Source: Prosthecobacter debontii
GTDB lineage: Bacteria > Verrucomicrobiota > Verrucomicrobiia > Verrucomicrobiales > Verrucomicrobiaceae
Length of the DNA stretch: 33,480 nucleotides
Assembly (NCBI GenBank): GCA_945860295.1
Contig: CAMAQH010000042.1
Coordinates: forward strand, 1-33,480
Direction of reading: 5' to 3'
The notes below the pieces were generated by a model. That model did no database searches and was not told the DNA's origin. It was given only the letters and a program-made list of their open reading frames with translations. The position numbers and the translations under genes were made by a program. Position 1 is the first letter of the stretch, and each line of letters opens with the position of its first letter. Shown here in pieces: positions 1-9,700 of the stretch.

Positions 1-270
1 CAAGGCAACCAAGGTGACCAGGGGCCGCAGGGAAATCCAGGAGAAGCCGGTGGTCCACCAGGGCCGCAGGGTCCCACTGGAGCAGATGGTGCCCAGGGAC
101 CGCCTGGAGAAGTGACGAGCGCGGCCCTAGCGGGTGCGATCAGTGGCACCAGCAGTAACAGCAACGCCGTGGCGACGCTCAATCTCGTGGTGAGTGATCC
201 ACCGACTCAAACCGAGATGCAGAGCCTAGCCAATAAGGTGGATGAACTGCTGCTGGCACTTAGAAGGTAG
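1..270 (+). CDS. Collagen-like protein, C-terminal part (5' end outside window)
   Basis: The first frame is open from base 1 to a TAG at 268-270 and gives 89 residues. Residues 1-37 are Gly-X-Y triplets (for example QGPQGNPGEAG and GPTGADGAQGPPGE), the bacterial collagen-like repeat that folds as a triple helix. After the repeat comes a 50-residue tail with no glycine period, ending in a short amphipathic helix (EMQSLANKVDELLLALRR) that could trimerise as a coiled coil. Bacterial collagen-like proteins are usually extracellular or surface proteins, but the N-terminus is missing, so localisation and full length cannot be judged. The gene converges on the minus-strand U32 gene that ends at 384. 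Confidence in the family is high; the role is unknown. Confidence 0.8.
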   Translation, partial: QGNQGDQGPQGNPGEAGGPPGPQGPTGADGAQGPPGEVTSAALAGAISGTSSNSNAVATLNLVVSDPPTQTEMQSLANKVDELLLALRR

Positions 271-316
271 CAGGGCGGAGCAAGGAGTGATGGCAGGATG
301 CCATCAGCCCTTGGGC

Positions 317-364
317 GGCTGGTCAGCCTGACGCCAGCCAAGAACGGCGCTTGGGTGACCAAGC
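317..364. terminator. Possible hairpins between converging genes
   Basis: Two inverted repeats lie in the 113-bp gap between the converging collagen-like and U32 genes: GGCTGG (317-322) with CCAGCC (334-339), and GCTTGG (349-354) with CCAAGC (359-364, loop GTGA). Neither has a clear T-run on either strand, so a terminator role is only suggested by position. Confidence 0.3.
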
Positions 365-383
365 ACCTTGCCACCGTGAGATC

Positions 384-2843
384 TCACACCGACTCCGCCA
401 TAGTGCCACGGGTGACGCCGAGCTGAGACTGGGCTTTGAGATCGCGCCAGATGTCCTCGCCACCGCGCTGACCGGCGAGCAGATCTTGATAGGTGCGGAT
501 GGTGCGTGTGGCTTCGATATGAGTCTGTTCCAGTAGCTCGACGCGGTAATGCCGGAGGCCTGCTTTCATGAGGCCGCTGAAGAACTGCGCGCCGGTCTGC
601 GGCACGGCATTGAAAAGCGTGTTTCGGCAGCCGACATCGGCCTTTAGCGGATGCTCCATGCCGACGCGGTCACGCAGCAGGACGCGGTGCTTGTCACAGG
701 GGCGACCACAGTTGGTGAAGTCGGTGCCTTTCGACAAAAAGGCAGCGAAGACGCAATGCTCCATGTGAAACATAGGCATGTGCTGATGCAAAGTTATTTC
801 AAACCACTCCGGCGGTGCGCCATGCAGCAGGTCGAGCACTTGCTCGATATTTAGATCGTAACTGATCGTGAGGCGCTCCATACCGGTCTGCTTCAAGAAA
901 TCGGCGGTGAGAGGATTGGCGATATTCAGTGAGAAATCACCAGTGATTGGGATGCCAGCGTCCTTGAAGAACGAGATGGCTCCGAGATTGCGGATCAGCA
1001 CGCCATGCGGCTCGGCGCGTGAGATGAGTTTGAAGAAGCCAGCCTCACTCGACTTCTGAATGCGCGGTGTGGCAAGGTAGATGCGCGCCGAGCCATGATC
1101 GCGCACGCGCTTCACGGCATCGCCATAGAGGCGGATGTCTTCAAAATCGACATACAGCTCGGTGACGCCGCTGCTGAGCGCGGCATCGATCTGATCGAAG
1201 CTGCGGCAGAGGACGTGGAGTGTAGGTGTTTGGATTTCGAGCGCAGTCTCTCTAGCAGGAATAACAAAAGAGACAGGCTCAGTTCTTAATGCAGCGCACG
1301 GAGCACCGGCATTAGAGGGCTCGATGAAGCTAGCTTCCACCAAGGCTCGCCTCATCCGATTGAGTTCACTCACAGGCAGCATGACCTCGCCCTCGATCCG
1401 GTATTCGAGATCACCGAGTTCAAACTCCGTGCCACCGAGACGACCGAGCTGCGCGCGCAGGACTTCCTCATTCAATGGGCGCTGCCGCGCTGCCTCCAGC
1501 GCCATGCTTGACTCCACCTTGACCTCCTGCCCCTTGACCGTCACGACCAACATCTCCCCTGCCCTGCCACTCACGGTCACATCAAGCCGCTTCTTCTTCC
1601 GCAGCGGGATCTCTCCAGCGAAAGTTTGACGCAGTTGCTGCTCCAGCACTTGATCGCCCGTTTTAAAGACTCTCATGCCGGGACGAATCAAATCGGCACG
1701 CAGACGATCATGCTGAAACTCGATCCAGTTGCCACGCATCCCGTAAATGCGTCCACCCTGCTCTTCGTTGGTATTCTTGAGGTTCTCAAAGACGACGCCA
1801 TCACCATTCTTCAAATGCGCGGGCACCTGCTCCAGCTCCACGGCATCGCGATGCACGCTGCGCACGACGCCGACATAGTAGCCGCGCTTTTTGCCATACA
1901 TGGCACCGACGAGTTCCTGATGATTCACGCCATGCATCCAGCCGCTGTAGAGACCGCGTGAGAAGGTCATCTCCAGCTGGTAGCGATCATCTTCGGTAAT
2001 GACCTGAGTCAGATCTTTGTCGGCCAGCACTGCGTCGATGGCCTTGCGATACACGCGTGTGACGGCAGCCACATAGTCCGGTGTTTTGAGCCGGCCTTCG
2101 ATTTTAAAACTGCGAATACCCAGCTCGATCAGTCTCGGGATCTCCTGCACAGCGGAGAGATCCTGCGGACTAAGCAGATAGCGTTTATCACCGAGATCAC
2201 GCAGCTCGCCATCGACGATCAACTCATACGGCATGCGGCAGGCCTGCGCGCACTCGCCGCGATTCGCGCTGCGTCGGCCCAGCGATTCGCTGGTCAGACA
2301 CTGGCCGCTGTAGGCCACGCAAAGCGCGCCGTGGACGAAAACTTCCAGCGGCACCTGCGCGGGATCATTCGCGTGGAAGCGCTCCAGCTCTCTCATGCTC
2401 AGCTCACGCGCCAGCACGGCCTGATCAATGCCAAGCGAGTTTGCCAGCTCCAGCCCCTCAGGCGAGGTGATGGTCATCTGCGTACTGGCATGTAGCCGCA
2501 GCTTTGGCGTAATGGTCTTCACCATGCGCGCGAGCCCGAGATCCTGAACGATGACCGCATCCACACCTGCCGCTTCGAGGGCGCGAAGTTGCTGCTCGGC
2601 TGATGCCAGCTCACTGGTGAAGATGAGCACATTAAAAGCGCAGTAGCCTTTGACGCCATGCTTGTGCAAAAAGCGCATCAGCTCCGGCAAATCCTCCGCC
2701 GAGAAATTGTCAGCCCTCATACGCGCATTGAACTTCGGCAGGCCGAAGTAGATCGCATCCGCACCGTTCGCAACAGCAGCACGGGCACAGTCCCAGTTTC
2801 CGGCAGGAGACAGCAATTCAGGCAAATAGAGGGGGCGTGGCAT
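384..2843 (-). CDS. Peptidase U32 family protein (large form; RlhA/YdcP-like)
   Basis: This 819-residue protein starts with the U32 TIM-barrel opening (PELLSPAGN, then GADAIYFG). It carries the U32 signature at residues 167-185 (EVFVHGALCVAYSGQCLTS) followed by RGECAQACR. C175, C182, C198 and C202 are candidates for iron-sulfur ligands, as in the related UbiU/RlhA proteins. A second cysteine set lies in the C-terminal third (C697, C712, C716, C739). The middle part (about 390-510) fits the DUF3656-type insert. E. coli RlhA, a 23S rRNA C2501 hydroxylase of this family, is about 650 residues, so this is one of the longer members. U32 proteins were named as collagenases, but well-studied ones act in tRNA/rRNA hydroxylation or ubiquinone synthesis; which applies here cannot be told. 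It lies 47 bp downstream of the subtilisin gene on the same strand and may be co-transcribed with it. Confidence 0.88.
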   Translation of the reverse strand: MPRPLYLPELLSPAGNWDCARAAVANGADAIYFGLPKFNARMRADNFSAEDLPELMRFLHKHGVKGYCAFNVLIFTSELASAEQQLRALEAAGVDAVIVQDLGLARMVKTITPKLRLHASTQMTITSPEGLELANSLGIDQAVLARELSMRELERFHANDPAQVPLEVFVHGALCVAYSGQCLTSESLGRRSANRGECAQACRMPYELIVDGELRDLGDKRYLLSPQDLSAVQEIPRLIELGIRSFKIEGRLKTPDYVAAVTRVYRKAIDAVLADKDLTQVITEDDRYQLEMTFSRGLYSGWMHGVNHQELVGAMYGKKRGYYVGVVRSVHRDAVELEQVPAHLKNGDGVVFENLKNTNEEQGGRIYGMRGNWIEFQHDRLRADLIRPGMRVFKTGDQVLEQQLRQTFAGEIPLRKKKRLDVTVSGRAGEMLVVTVKGQEVKVESSMALEAARQRPLNEEVLRAQLGRLGGTEFELGDLEYRIEGEVMLPVSELNRMRRALVEASFIEPSNAGAPCAALRTEPVSFVIPARETALEIQTPTLHVLCRSFDQIDAALSSGVTELYVDFEDIRLYGDAVKRVRDHGSARIYLATPRIQKSSEAGFFKLISRAEPHGVLIRNLGAISFFKDAGIPITGDFSLNIANPLTADFLKQTGMERLTISYDLNIEQVLDLLHGAPPEWFEITLHQHMPMFHMEHCVFAAFLSKGTDFTNCGRPCDKHRVLLRDRVGMEHPLKADVGCRNTLFNAVPQTGAQFFSGLMKAGLRHYRVELLEQTHIEATRTIRTYQDLLAGQRGGEDIWRDLKAQSQLGVTRGTMAESV

Positions 2844-2890
2844 CAGGCCATGCAGTAGTTCGTGAAAAGAGTCTTCTCAAGGCCGCACTC

Positions 2891-4186
2891 TCACGGCAAA
2901 TGCAGGATGCCAGCGCCCACTTGATTCGTCGGAGCCTGAACACGCACCGCATTACTCGTCAGCACCTGACGGATATTGGTCGAAGTATAGTTCCGACTCA
3001 GCAGCGCACTGATAGCACCGCTGGTGATCGCAGCGGCCTGGGAGGTGCCATTGCCGATGACCATTTTATTATCGCTGTAACCCGAGACGATGCCCACGCC
3101 TGGCGCGGAGATGAAGAGACCCTCGCCGGAGTTGGAAAAGTAAGCTTGCGTGCCTTTGGCATCCACCGCCGCCACGCTGATTACGCCTTCATAGGCTGCC
3201 GGATAAGACAGATGCGTTTGCTGCTCATTGCCCGCTGCCGCCACCACGATCACGCCACGACTTTGGGCATACGCCACGGCTTTACTGAGCATGGATGAAT
3301 TCGCCGAAGTGCCGAGACTGATGCTGATCACACGAGCCCCCTGATCCACCGCCATCATGATGCCCTGCGCCACAAAGGCGACATTCCCCTCTCCCTTTGA
3401 ATCAGCGACTCGAATATCCAAAATCTCCGCTGCTGGTGCCACACCACCGTTCTCATTATCATTACCAGCGATGAGCGTAGCCATCGCCGTGCCATGCCCA
3501 TTCATGGGCAAACCATCCCTCACCAAATCCGTGTGCGTCACCTTCACTCCACTTAGCGTGGAGTGATTCGTCACACCCGTGTCCAGCACTGCGACCTTCA
3601 CGCCAGCGCCCCAGCGGCTACGATCACCTTTTGCGCCAATGATGTCCAAAGCGCTGCTTTCAAAAGGCACTGAGCCGCCTGCGTTTGCCGTATCCTGCAC
3701 AGATTTCTCTGGCGAGCCAGGCACCCAGATGTGGTAGTTTGCGCCGATATTTTCATAATCTCCAGCGTGCTCACGGAGTTCAGCCGCCATCTTGGCCGCA
3801 TCCCTATACTTCACTCTGGCTGATAGCAGTCGAGGATCACTGTGCCTGATGTCGATCCCCGCCAGAGCCGCCCGTAGGCGGAAAGCATTCAGCGCCTCAG
3901 GTGATTTGAAGGTCAGCAGCAGCTCACCCGCGACCACACCTTCAGCCGTCGTCAGTTCGCTTAACTTCTGGCTCAATCCATCATCACTCGGCGCAGCGGC
4001 GATCATACTCGACTCAGCCGATGCAGCGGACGGCTTCACCACGCGCGCCTGTGGAAAGGAAGCTGGTTTAGTATTCCGTACATCCTTAACCTCCGTCGTC
4101 TGCATCGCCAACCAACCGAGCGTGCCGAGTGCCAAAGCGCAAAACACCACGCTGATGGTGAGGAGAATTTTTGGCAGAGTATTCAT
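2891..4186 (-). CDS. Membrane-anchored subtilisin-like serine protease (S8)
   Basis: A 431-residue S8 family protease. Residues 5-29 form a hydrophobic segment without a clear signal peptidase site, so an N-terminal membrane anchor or uncleaved signal is likely. Residues 80-155 look like an inhibitor-I9-type propeptide region. The catalytic domain spans about 180-430 and has all expected residues: D202 in VAVLDTGV, H231 in NGHGTAMATLIAG, the oxyanion-hole N320 in VVAAAGNE, and S382 in GNGTSQAAA. It ends soon after the catalytic domain, with no extra C-terminal domains, unlike the large S8 protein later in the window. A role in periplasmic or surface protein cleavage follows from the family; the substrate is unknown. 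Confidence 0.92.
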   Translation of the reverse strand: MNTLPKILLTISVVFCALALGTLGWLAMQTTEVKDVRNTKPASFPQARVVKPSAASAESSMIAAAPSDDGLSQKLSELTTAEGVVAGELLLTFKSPEALNAFRLRAALAGIDIRHSDPRLLSARVKYRDAAKMAAELREHAGDYENIGANYHIWVPGSPEKSVQDTANAGGSVPFESSALDIIGAKGDRSRWGAGVKVAVLDTGVTNHSTLSGVKVTHTDLVRDGLPMNGHGTAMATLIAGNDNENGGVAPAAEILDIRVADSKGEGNVAFVAQGIMMAVDQGARVISISLGTSANSSMLSKAVAYAQSRGVIVVAAAGNEQQTHLSYPAAYEGVISVAAVDAKGTQAYFSNSGEGLFISAPGVGIVSGYSDNKMVIGNGTSQAAAITSGAISALLSRNYTSTNIRQVLTSNAVRVQAPTNQVGAGILHLP

Positions 4187-4318
4187 ACGGTGGAAATGCT
4201 ACGACTGGAGCCAGCGCTGTCGTGTTTTGTTTTTAACTCTAAACTCCGAACCTTGCCCTATCCTGCCGAACCTTCAGCCCTGCCACAGCTCGCTTAGCCA
4301 TTGGAAATTACGGGATCT

Positions 4319-4663
4319 TCAAGCTTCCCGGCATTTCACGTCCTTCAATTGCAGATCCAGCGCACCGCCAGACATCTGGTTCTCCACCAGCGATAAATTC
4401 AGTTAGGCAAACATCAGCAGCCAGCTCACCCCAAAGGTGATCTGCCCACCGAGCTGCCGATCAAAGAACGGCAGCGCCATGCTTACCACACACCTCATCA
4501 GGCTCAGCACGCCAAGCGTTTACATGCGCTTGATGATCTGGATGCGCCGCCGCAGGTTTCGAATCTGATCCAGCAAGATCGGCTCCTGGGTCGAGCGCCA
4601 GTTTGCATGAAACCCGCGCACCACAGAGGCCAATCCGAGGAACCGATTCGTGTATGCTTGTGG
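4319..4663 (-). pseudogene. Decayed DUF2721 membrane-protein gene
   Basis: One minus-strand frame reads through most of a DUF2721-like protein but is broken by two in-frame TAA codons (4520-4522 and 4403-4405) and ends at TGA 4319-4321. Pieces that can be recognised are QAYTNRFLGLASVVRGFHAN, then ILLDQIRNLRRRIQIIKRM before the first stop, then TLGVLSLMRCVVSMALPFFD and FGVSWLLMFA between the stops, and LNLSLVENQMSGGALDLQL after the second. This order (membrane segment, basic linker with paired Leu-Arg, two membrane segments, E-x-Q-x-S near the end) is what I recall for DUF2721. The first membrane segment and the start codon are missing: a TGA precedes the frame at 4664-4666 and the aldolase gene ends just upstream at 4680. 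The consistent frame across both stops argues for recent decay. No database search was possible. Confidence 0.6.
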
Positions 4664-4679
4664 TCAATCGCAACTAACC

Positions 4680-6653
4680 TCAAATCACCCGGTCATTCCC
4701 GCCATCCACGGGGATCTGAGCACCTGTGACTTTGGAAAACAATGGGCTCGCCATAGCGCTGACCATGTTACCGATGTCCTTGCTCTTGATCTCGACCTTC
4801 ATGAGGTTCTTGGTCTTGTACTCCTCGACGGTCATGCCGTAGCGCGTGGCACTCTTTTGCAGGGCTTCGGGGGTCCAGAGTTTGGTGTCGAAGACGGCGT
4901 CGGGGTGGACGATGTTGACACGGATTTTGTTCGGCGCGAGTTCGAGCGCGGCAACGCGACAGAGCTGGGTGAGCGCGGCCTTGCTACATGAGTAGGCGCT
5001 GGCTCCAGGGCCGGGGGCTTTGAAGTTGCGGCTGCCGACGAAGATGATGCTGGCGTCGATACCAGCTTTCACGAACGGGATGACTTTGTTCATCAGCTTC
5101 TGATGGCTGGTGAGGTTGATCATGATCGTGCGATCCCAGTCGGTCTGAGCCATGGCATCGAGATAATCATTCTTCGGGAAGATGCCGGCGTTGCTGACGA
5201 CGATGTCGATGCCGCCGAACTGGCGCACGGTAAAGTCAATGGCGTCCTGCACGGGCTGGTCTTCGGTGAGGTTCACGACGATACCGATGCCGCCGATCTT
5301 CTTCATGATGTCGGGAATGTCTTTGTCGATGTCGAGTCCGACCACCTGCGCGCCTTGTTCAGCCAGCGATTCAGCGATGGCGAAGCCGATGCCTGCGGCG
5401 CAACCGGTGACGATAGCGATCTTCCCCTGATGCACTTTGCGGGCGGGGCCTTTACGGAGTTTGGCCTGCTCAAGATCCCAATACTCGATGGCGAAAATGT
5501 CGCTCTCTGGCAGCGGCTCCCAGCCGCCGACAGCTTCGCCCAGGGCGACAGTGGCAGCCGTGGATTCAGCAATGTCGGCGACGATGTTGGCGTCCTTCAA
5601 GGTATCACCAAAGCTGACGATGCCGTGGTTCGGCCAGAGGGCGAAACGCGGGGCGGTGTCGAGCTTGGTTTGGCCACTGGCGTTGCGGTCGAAGTAAGCC
5701 TGGTAGTCATTGGCAAACGCCTGCACAGAGGCGTCGATGTCATCGCTGATGAAAGCTGGCGCACGCTTGGTGCGGATGCTGTGATCGGGGGTCAGAGGGC
5801 CGCGCGTGCCGAAGGTGGCGACGTTTGGCAGGCTGGCGTAACCGACAGCTTCAGGGCTGGCATTGAGACGTGTGATTTGCGGAAAGCCACGATGCTTGGA
5901 GACGGCTTGGCGGAGTTTGGCGAGGGAGAGGAGATCTTCGCTGATGGTAGCTTCTGATGGCTGGAAGCCAGCACTCCTCGTGGCGAGATATTCCTCAGCC
6001 TGAGTGACCATCTCGATGTGCAGCTCGTAGCTCTTGCGGGCGTCGTCATCGAAGGTGAAAAGACCATGCTTAAGTAAAACCATGCCCTGAATGCCTTCAG
6101 CACGCAGATCACGACCGACGATGAGATCAGCAATGGTCTTGGCCAGGATGAAGCCAGGCATGAAATACGGAACGATGATGACTCGGCTGCCAAAGACCTC
6201 TTTCACACGCGCTTCGCCGTCTGCATTGCAGGTGAGTGCCGCGATGGCGTTCGCATGGCTGTGATCGACAAAACGGAAAGGTAGGATGGCATGAAGAATG
6301 GCTTCGATACTCGCAGCAGGAGCGTTCGGATTGGTCATGGCCGCGCGCTGTTGCAGGACCATGTCTTCATCACTCATGGTGGCGAGCTTGGACATCTTGA
6401 TCAGGGCATCCAGACGCACGGGAGAGAAGCCTTCACGCTCGATGGTGCCAAGATCCCAGCCGCTGCCTTTGACGTAACAGAGATTCACTGAATCGCCGAA
6501 GAAGTCTCTTTCGGTGACTTTGACCGAAGTGTTGCCGCCGCCATGGAGCACAAGAGCAGGATTACGGCCGAGCAGACGGCTGGTGTAGACTCGCTGTCCG
6601 AGCAGGTCGGTTCCGAAAGTGGCGGCTTCTGTATCGTTCCAAAGGCTTTGCAT
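4680..6653 (-). CDS. Bifunctional class II aldolase / short-chain dehydrogenase
   Basis: Two enzymes are joined in one chain, as in the rhamnulose-1-phosphate aldolase/lactaldehyde dehydrogenase group. Numbering is from the ATG at 6653. Residues 1-250 form the zinc-dependent aldolase/adducin domain, with HGGGNTSVK at 37-45, the metal-binding pattern DHSHANAIAA near 130-139 and KHG at 195-197. Residues 410-657 form a Rossmann-fold dehydrogenase with TGCAAGIG (416-423), NAG (488-490), S541 and the catalytic YSCSK (Y554, K558). The expected chemistry is retro-aldol cleavage of a ketose 1-phosphate followed by NAD-linked oxidation of the aldehyde. The frame is also open to a GTG at 6692; I prefer the ATG because MQSLWND resembles the family start, though neither site has a good ribosome-binding sequence. 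No rhamnose isomerase, kinase or transporter lies nearby, so the sugar is uncertain. Confidence 0.88.
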   Translation of the reverse strand: MQSLWNDTEAATFGTDLLGQRVYTSRLLGRNPALVLHGGGNTSVKVTERDFFGDSVNLCYVKGSGWDLGTIEREGFSPVRLDALIKMSKLATMSDEDMVLQQRAAMTNPNAPAASIEAILHAILPFRFVDHSHANAIAALTCNADGEARVKEVFGSRVIIVPYFMPGFILAKTIADLIVGRDLRAEGIQGMVLLKHGLFTFDDDARKSYELHIEMVTQAEEYLATRSAGFQPSEATISEDLLSLAKLRQAVSKHRGFPQITRLNASPEAVGYASLPNVATFGTRGPLTPDHSIRTKRAPAFISDDIDASVQAFANDYQAYFDRNASGQTKLDTAPRFALWPNHGIVSFGDTLKDANIVADIAESTAATVALGEAVGGWEPLPESDIFAIEYWDLEQAKLRKGPARKVHQGKIAIVTGCAAGIGFAIAESLAEQGAQVVGLDIDKDIPDIMKKIGGIGIVVNLTEDQPVQDAIDFTVRQFGGIDIVVSNAGIFPKNDYLDAMAQTDWDRTIMINLTSHQKLMNKVIPFVKAGIDASIIFVGSRNFKAPGPGASAYSCSKAALTQLCRVAALELAPNKIRVNIVHPDAVFDTKLWTPEALQKSATRYGMTVEEYKTKNLMKVEIKSKDIGNMVSAMASPLFSKVTGAQIPVDGGNDRVI

Positions 6654-6713
6654 GAGAGGGAAAATGGGAGCGTACAGGAGCGTGGTTCGCACGATGCTGC
6701 AAGATCGTTTTCC

Positions 6714-9700
6714 TTACGGTCCTGTTCCAAACCAAACACTCATGGCCTGCCCTCTGTAGCCTGTCATTTCGAGGTAACCCCGCCCAGTGATGGCTTTACC
6801 ACTGGAGGTGCCTGTGTAATCGACAGCTCCCTCCCAGTAGCTCAGCCCCGGCGTGGAATCGGCAGTGAACTCCTGATTCGGCATGGCGGCGCGGCATTCC
6901 AGGGTGAGTTGATACTTTGGGACGGCAATATGCCAAGTGATGGGATACTGCGCGCCGGTGGGTGATTTCCAAAGCGTGCCTGGAGTCAGGGTGAAATCTG
7001 AAGCAGCGAGCGTGATCACACTGCCATCTGGCTTGATGAGTGTGCCGGCATTTGAGCCTGGAGCAGAGCCACGAAGCTGGAAGAGCATCAGCTCGCTGCC
7101 ATCGCTCAACTGAGCACTGAACCAGTCCCAGCCTTGGGTGCCTTTTTCGAGGAAACTGGAGCCAAACTCGTGATCCATCCAGCTTTCACCCGTGACGGTG
7201 AAGGTTTCGCCACCGACGCTGATGCTGCCGCGAGTGGGCATCCGGGCGAGTGAGTAGTAATGGCTGGCATTGCCGGGTGTGATGCCTTTTTGACTGATGC
7301 CATCCTGGCCATGAATGACGGGCTTTTCACCGGAGCCGAGGTCAAGCTGGATGGAGAAATCGCGATCAGTGGCCGTGAGAGACATTTTGTCATCAGTGGA
7401 AAGGCGCACTTGCCAGTCCTCATTCCAAACACGCTCAGTGGTTGCACCAGCTAGGCCAGGGCCAGCACGATTAAGCCGATCCGCGTGGTGGTACTTTTCA
7501 CCCAAGAGATCACTCACGGCAAAGTGCGCCATCCACACATCACGCAGTGCCCAGGGGGATGCATTGGCAGGTATCTGTGTGGCTCCGATGCGGAAGAAAG
7601 TGAGCTGATAGCCGAAGTGCCGCCCTTCAGCAGTCGCGAGATTTCCGGTATAATACCACCACTCGATCTTCTGCGCGGGATGCTGGCCGTGATCTCGCGG
7701 AAACTTGTACTCGTAGCCCGGCAGCGCGGGTTTCCAGTCCTGACCACTGGCTGGGCAAGCCAACAGAAGCAGCAATGCCAACCCGGCGCCACGCGTGACT
7801 CGCCAAGCCGGATAAAACCCGGCAAGCATCGTGCCAGCTACCGTCAGCACAGTGGAGCCAATCAAGAACCACCACGGCGTGTGAAAGCGAATGCTCCAAC
7901 CGAAGCTTTGAGGATTGATCACATGAATCAATACGAGCGAGAGCAAAATGCCGACGATGAGTCCGAGCACCTGACTGACAAGGCCAAGGATGCCTGACTC
8001 CAACACAATGGTGCGCCGAACCTGGCCTGCATCCGCACCCGCGATGCGCAGCAGGCGGATCTCAGCGCGACGCTCCAGCACAAGGGTCAGCATCGTGGCG
8101 GCGACACCCGCCATGGCAACAAGCACGGCAATGATTTCCAGCGCCCAAGTGATGGCAAAGGTGGCGTCAAAGATGCGCAACACCTCAGCACGAAGTCCAG
8201 CGTTGGTGAAGATGGCCACGAGACCTCGGCCAACAAGCTGGCGCAACAAGTCCGCGCGCACTTTATCAGGATCTACCCCAGAATTTAAGTACAAAGCGAC
8301 ATGCGTGGGTAGGCTGTCACCGAACCATTTTTGAAACTCACGCTGATCCATCCTGATGGTGCCGCTGTCATTCGAGTAATCGTAGAACTGCGCAGCGATG
8401 CGAAACTCATGCGGCCCATTAGGCGTGTTTAGCGTGACGGCATCTCTCTCTCGAACATCGAAACGAAGTGCGAAACTCTCCGACACAAAAATTTCCCCGC
8501 GCTCCTTCGCAAGTTGTAGAATGACTTTGGCATCGCCCGGTGTTTTTAAAGCGATGCGTCCATGCTGCATTTGCACGTCAAAATCCCCCGTGCCGAGCTT
8601 GATAATGCGATCCCGAAATAGCAGATCCATCGCGCGGTATCCATCAAAGGCTAAGACGTCTGGTTGCTCACGCAGGATCTTCAGAGTGGCCTCAGAGAAC
8701 GTGGGCGGACTCTGACTACGCGGCGATGTGCCAGGGCGGATGTACAAGTCCGCTCCCATGGTCTGATCCACCCAATAAAGAACCGTTTGCCGGAAGCTTC
8801 CGACCATCACAGCAATCGCGACCGTAAGCGCCAAAGCCACCGTCAAAGCCGCCACCGAGATGGAAAGACGCGCGGTCGATGCCTGGATCTGTGAAGCGGC
8901 GAGGCGGCCTTCAATGCCAAACACGCGCGCCAGCAGCGGGCGCATGATTTTCGCCATGAAGCCCAGCGCCACCGGCACGGCAAAAGCTGCCGCCATGATC
9001 GCGCAGAGCGAGGCAAAGTGACCCCAGAGCGGCAGTCCAAATACAGGCTCCTGACGAGCTGCAATCAACCCAGCCACAAGACAAAGTCCGGCAGGCGCGG
9101 CAGCACCTAATACGCCACCATTGGAGTTCACCGCCGCAGAAGCTCCGGCATCACTTCTCACGGCTTCGACAGGTGACAGCAGCGCCGCTTCACGAGCAGG
9201 CAAGGCTGAGGCAAGCAAAGACAAAGGCACTGCGATCCCGAGACCTGCAAGCCAATGCCAGATCGTGAGTGGCGGGACTTTTGCAGCCGTCGCCACATAG
9301 AGCGTGTCCACCGTCGTGGATGTCAGTAAGATCGCGCCTTCTGCTAGCAGCTTAGCAAGAGGCACTCCAATCACCGCGCCGATGATGCCAAGCAGCAGCG
9401 CTTCTCCGAGAAAGAGCCGCAACACTTGGCCACGAGTGACCCCGAGAGTCCGCAGCATCCCGATCTCACTGCGACGCGTCATCACAGCGACAGAGATGGT
9501 GTTGTAGATCAAAAACAATCCCACCACGAGCGCGATGCCTGAGAGCATAGTCAGATTGAAGTGAAACGCAGCGAGCATCTTCTCCACCGCTGCACTGCGG
9601 CGCTGTGGACGCTGCACGGTGAGTCCAGCAGGCAGATGCTTGGCTAGCATTAGTTCCGCCTTTTCCACTGGCATGTCGTCATGCAGTCGCACCTCGATCC

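Noticed and set aside
384..2843. Naming the U32 gene as a collagenase because of the collagen-like neighbour
   Set aside because: Most studied U32 proteins modify RNA or quinones, there is no signal peptide, and the neighbour converges instead of sharing an operon.
4461..4673. 70-codon minus-strand open frame
   Set aside because: It is a different frame over the DUF2721 remnant; the family-like sequence is in the other frame with stops.
5103..5957. 284-codon plus-strand open frame opposite the aldolase/dehydrogenase gene
   Set aside because: The minus strand carries the complete dehydrogenase and aldolase motifs; the plus frame is an antisense artefact with many Asp and Val.
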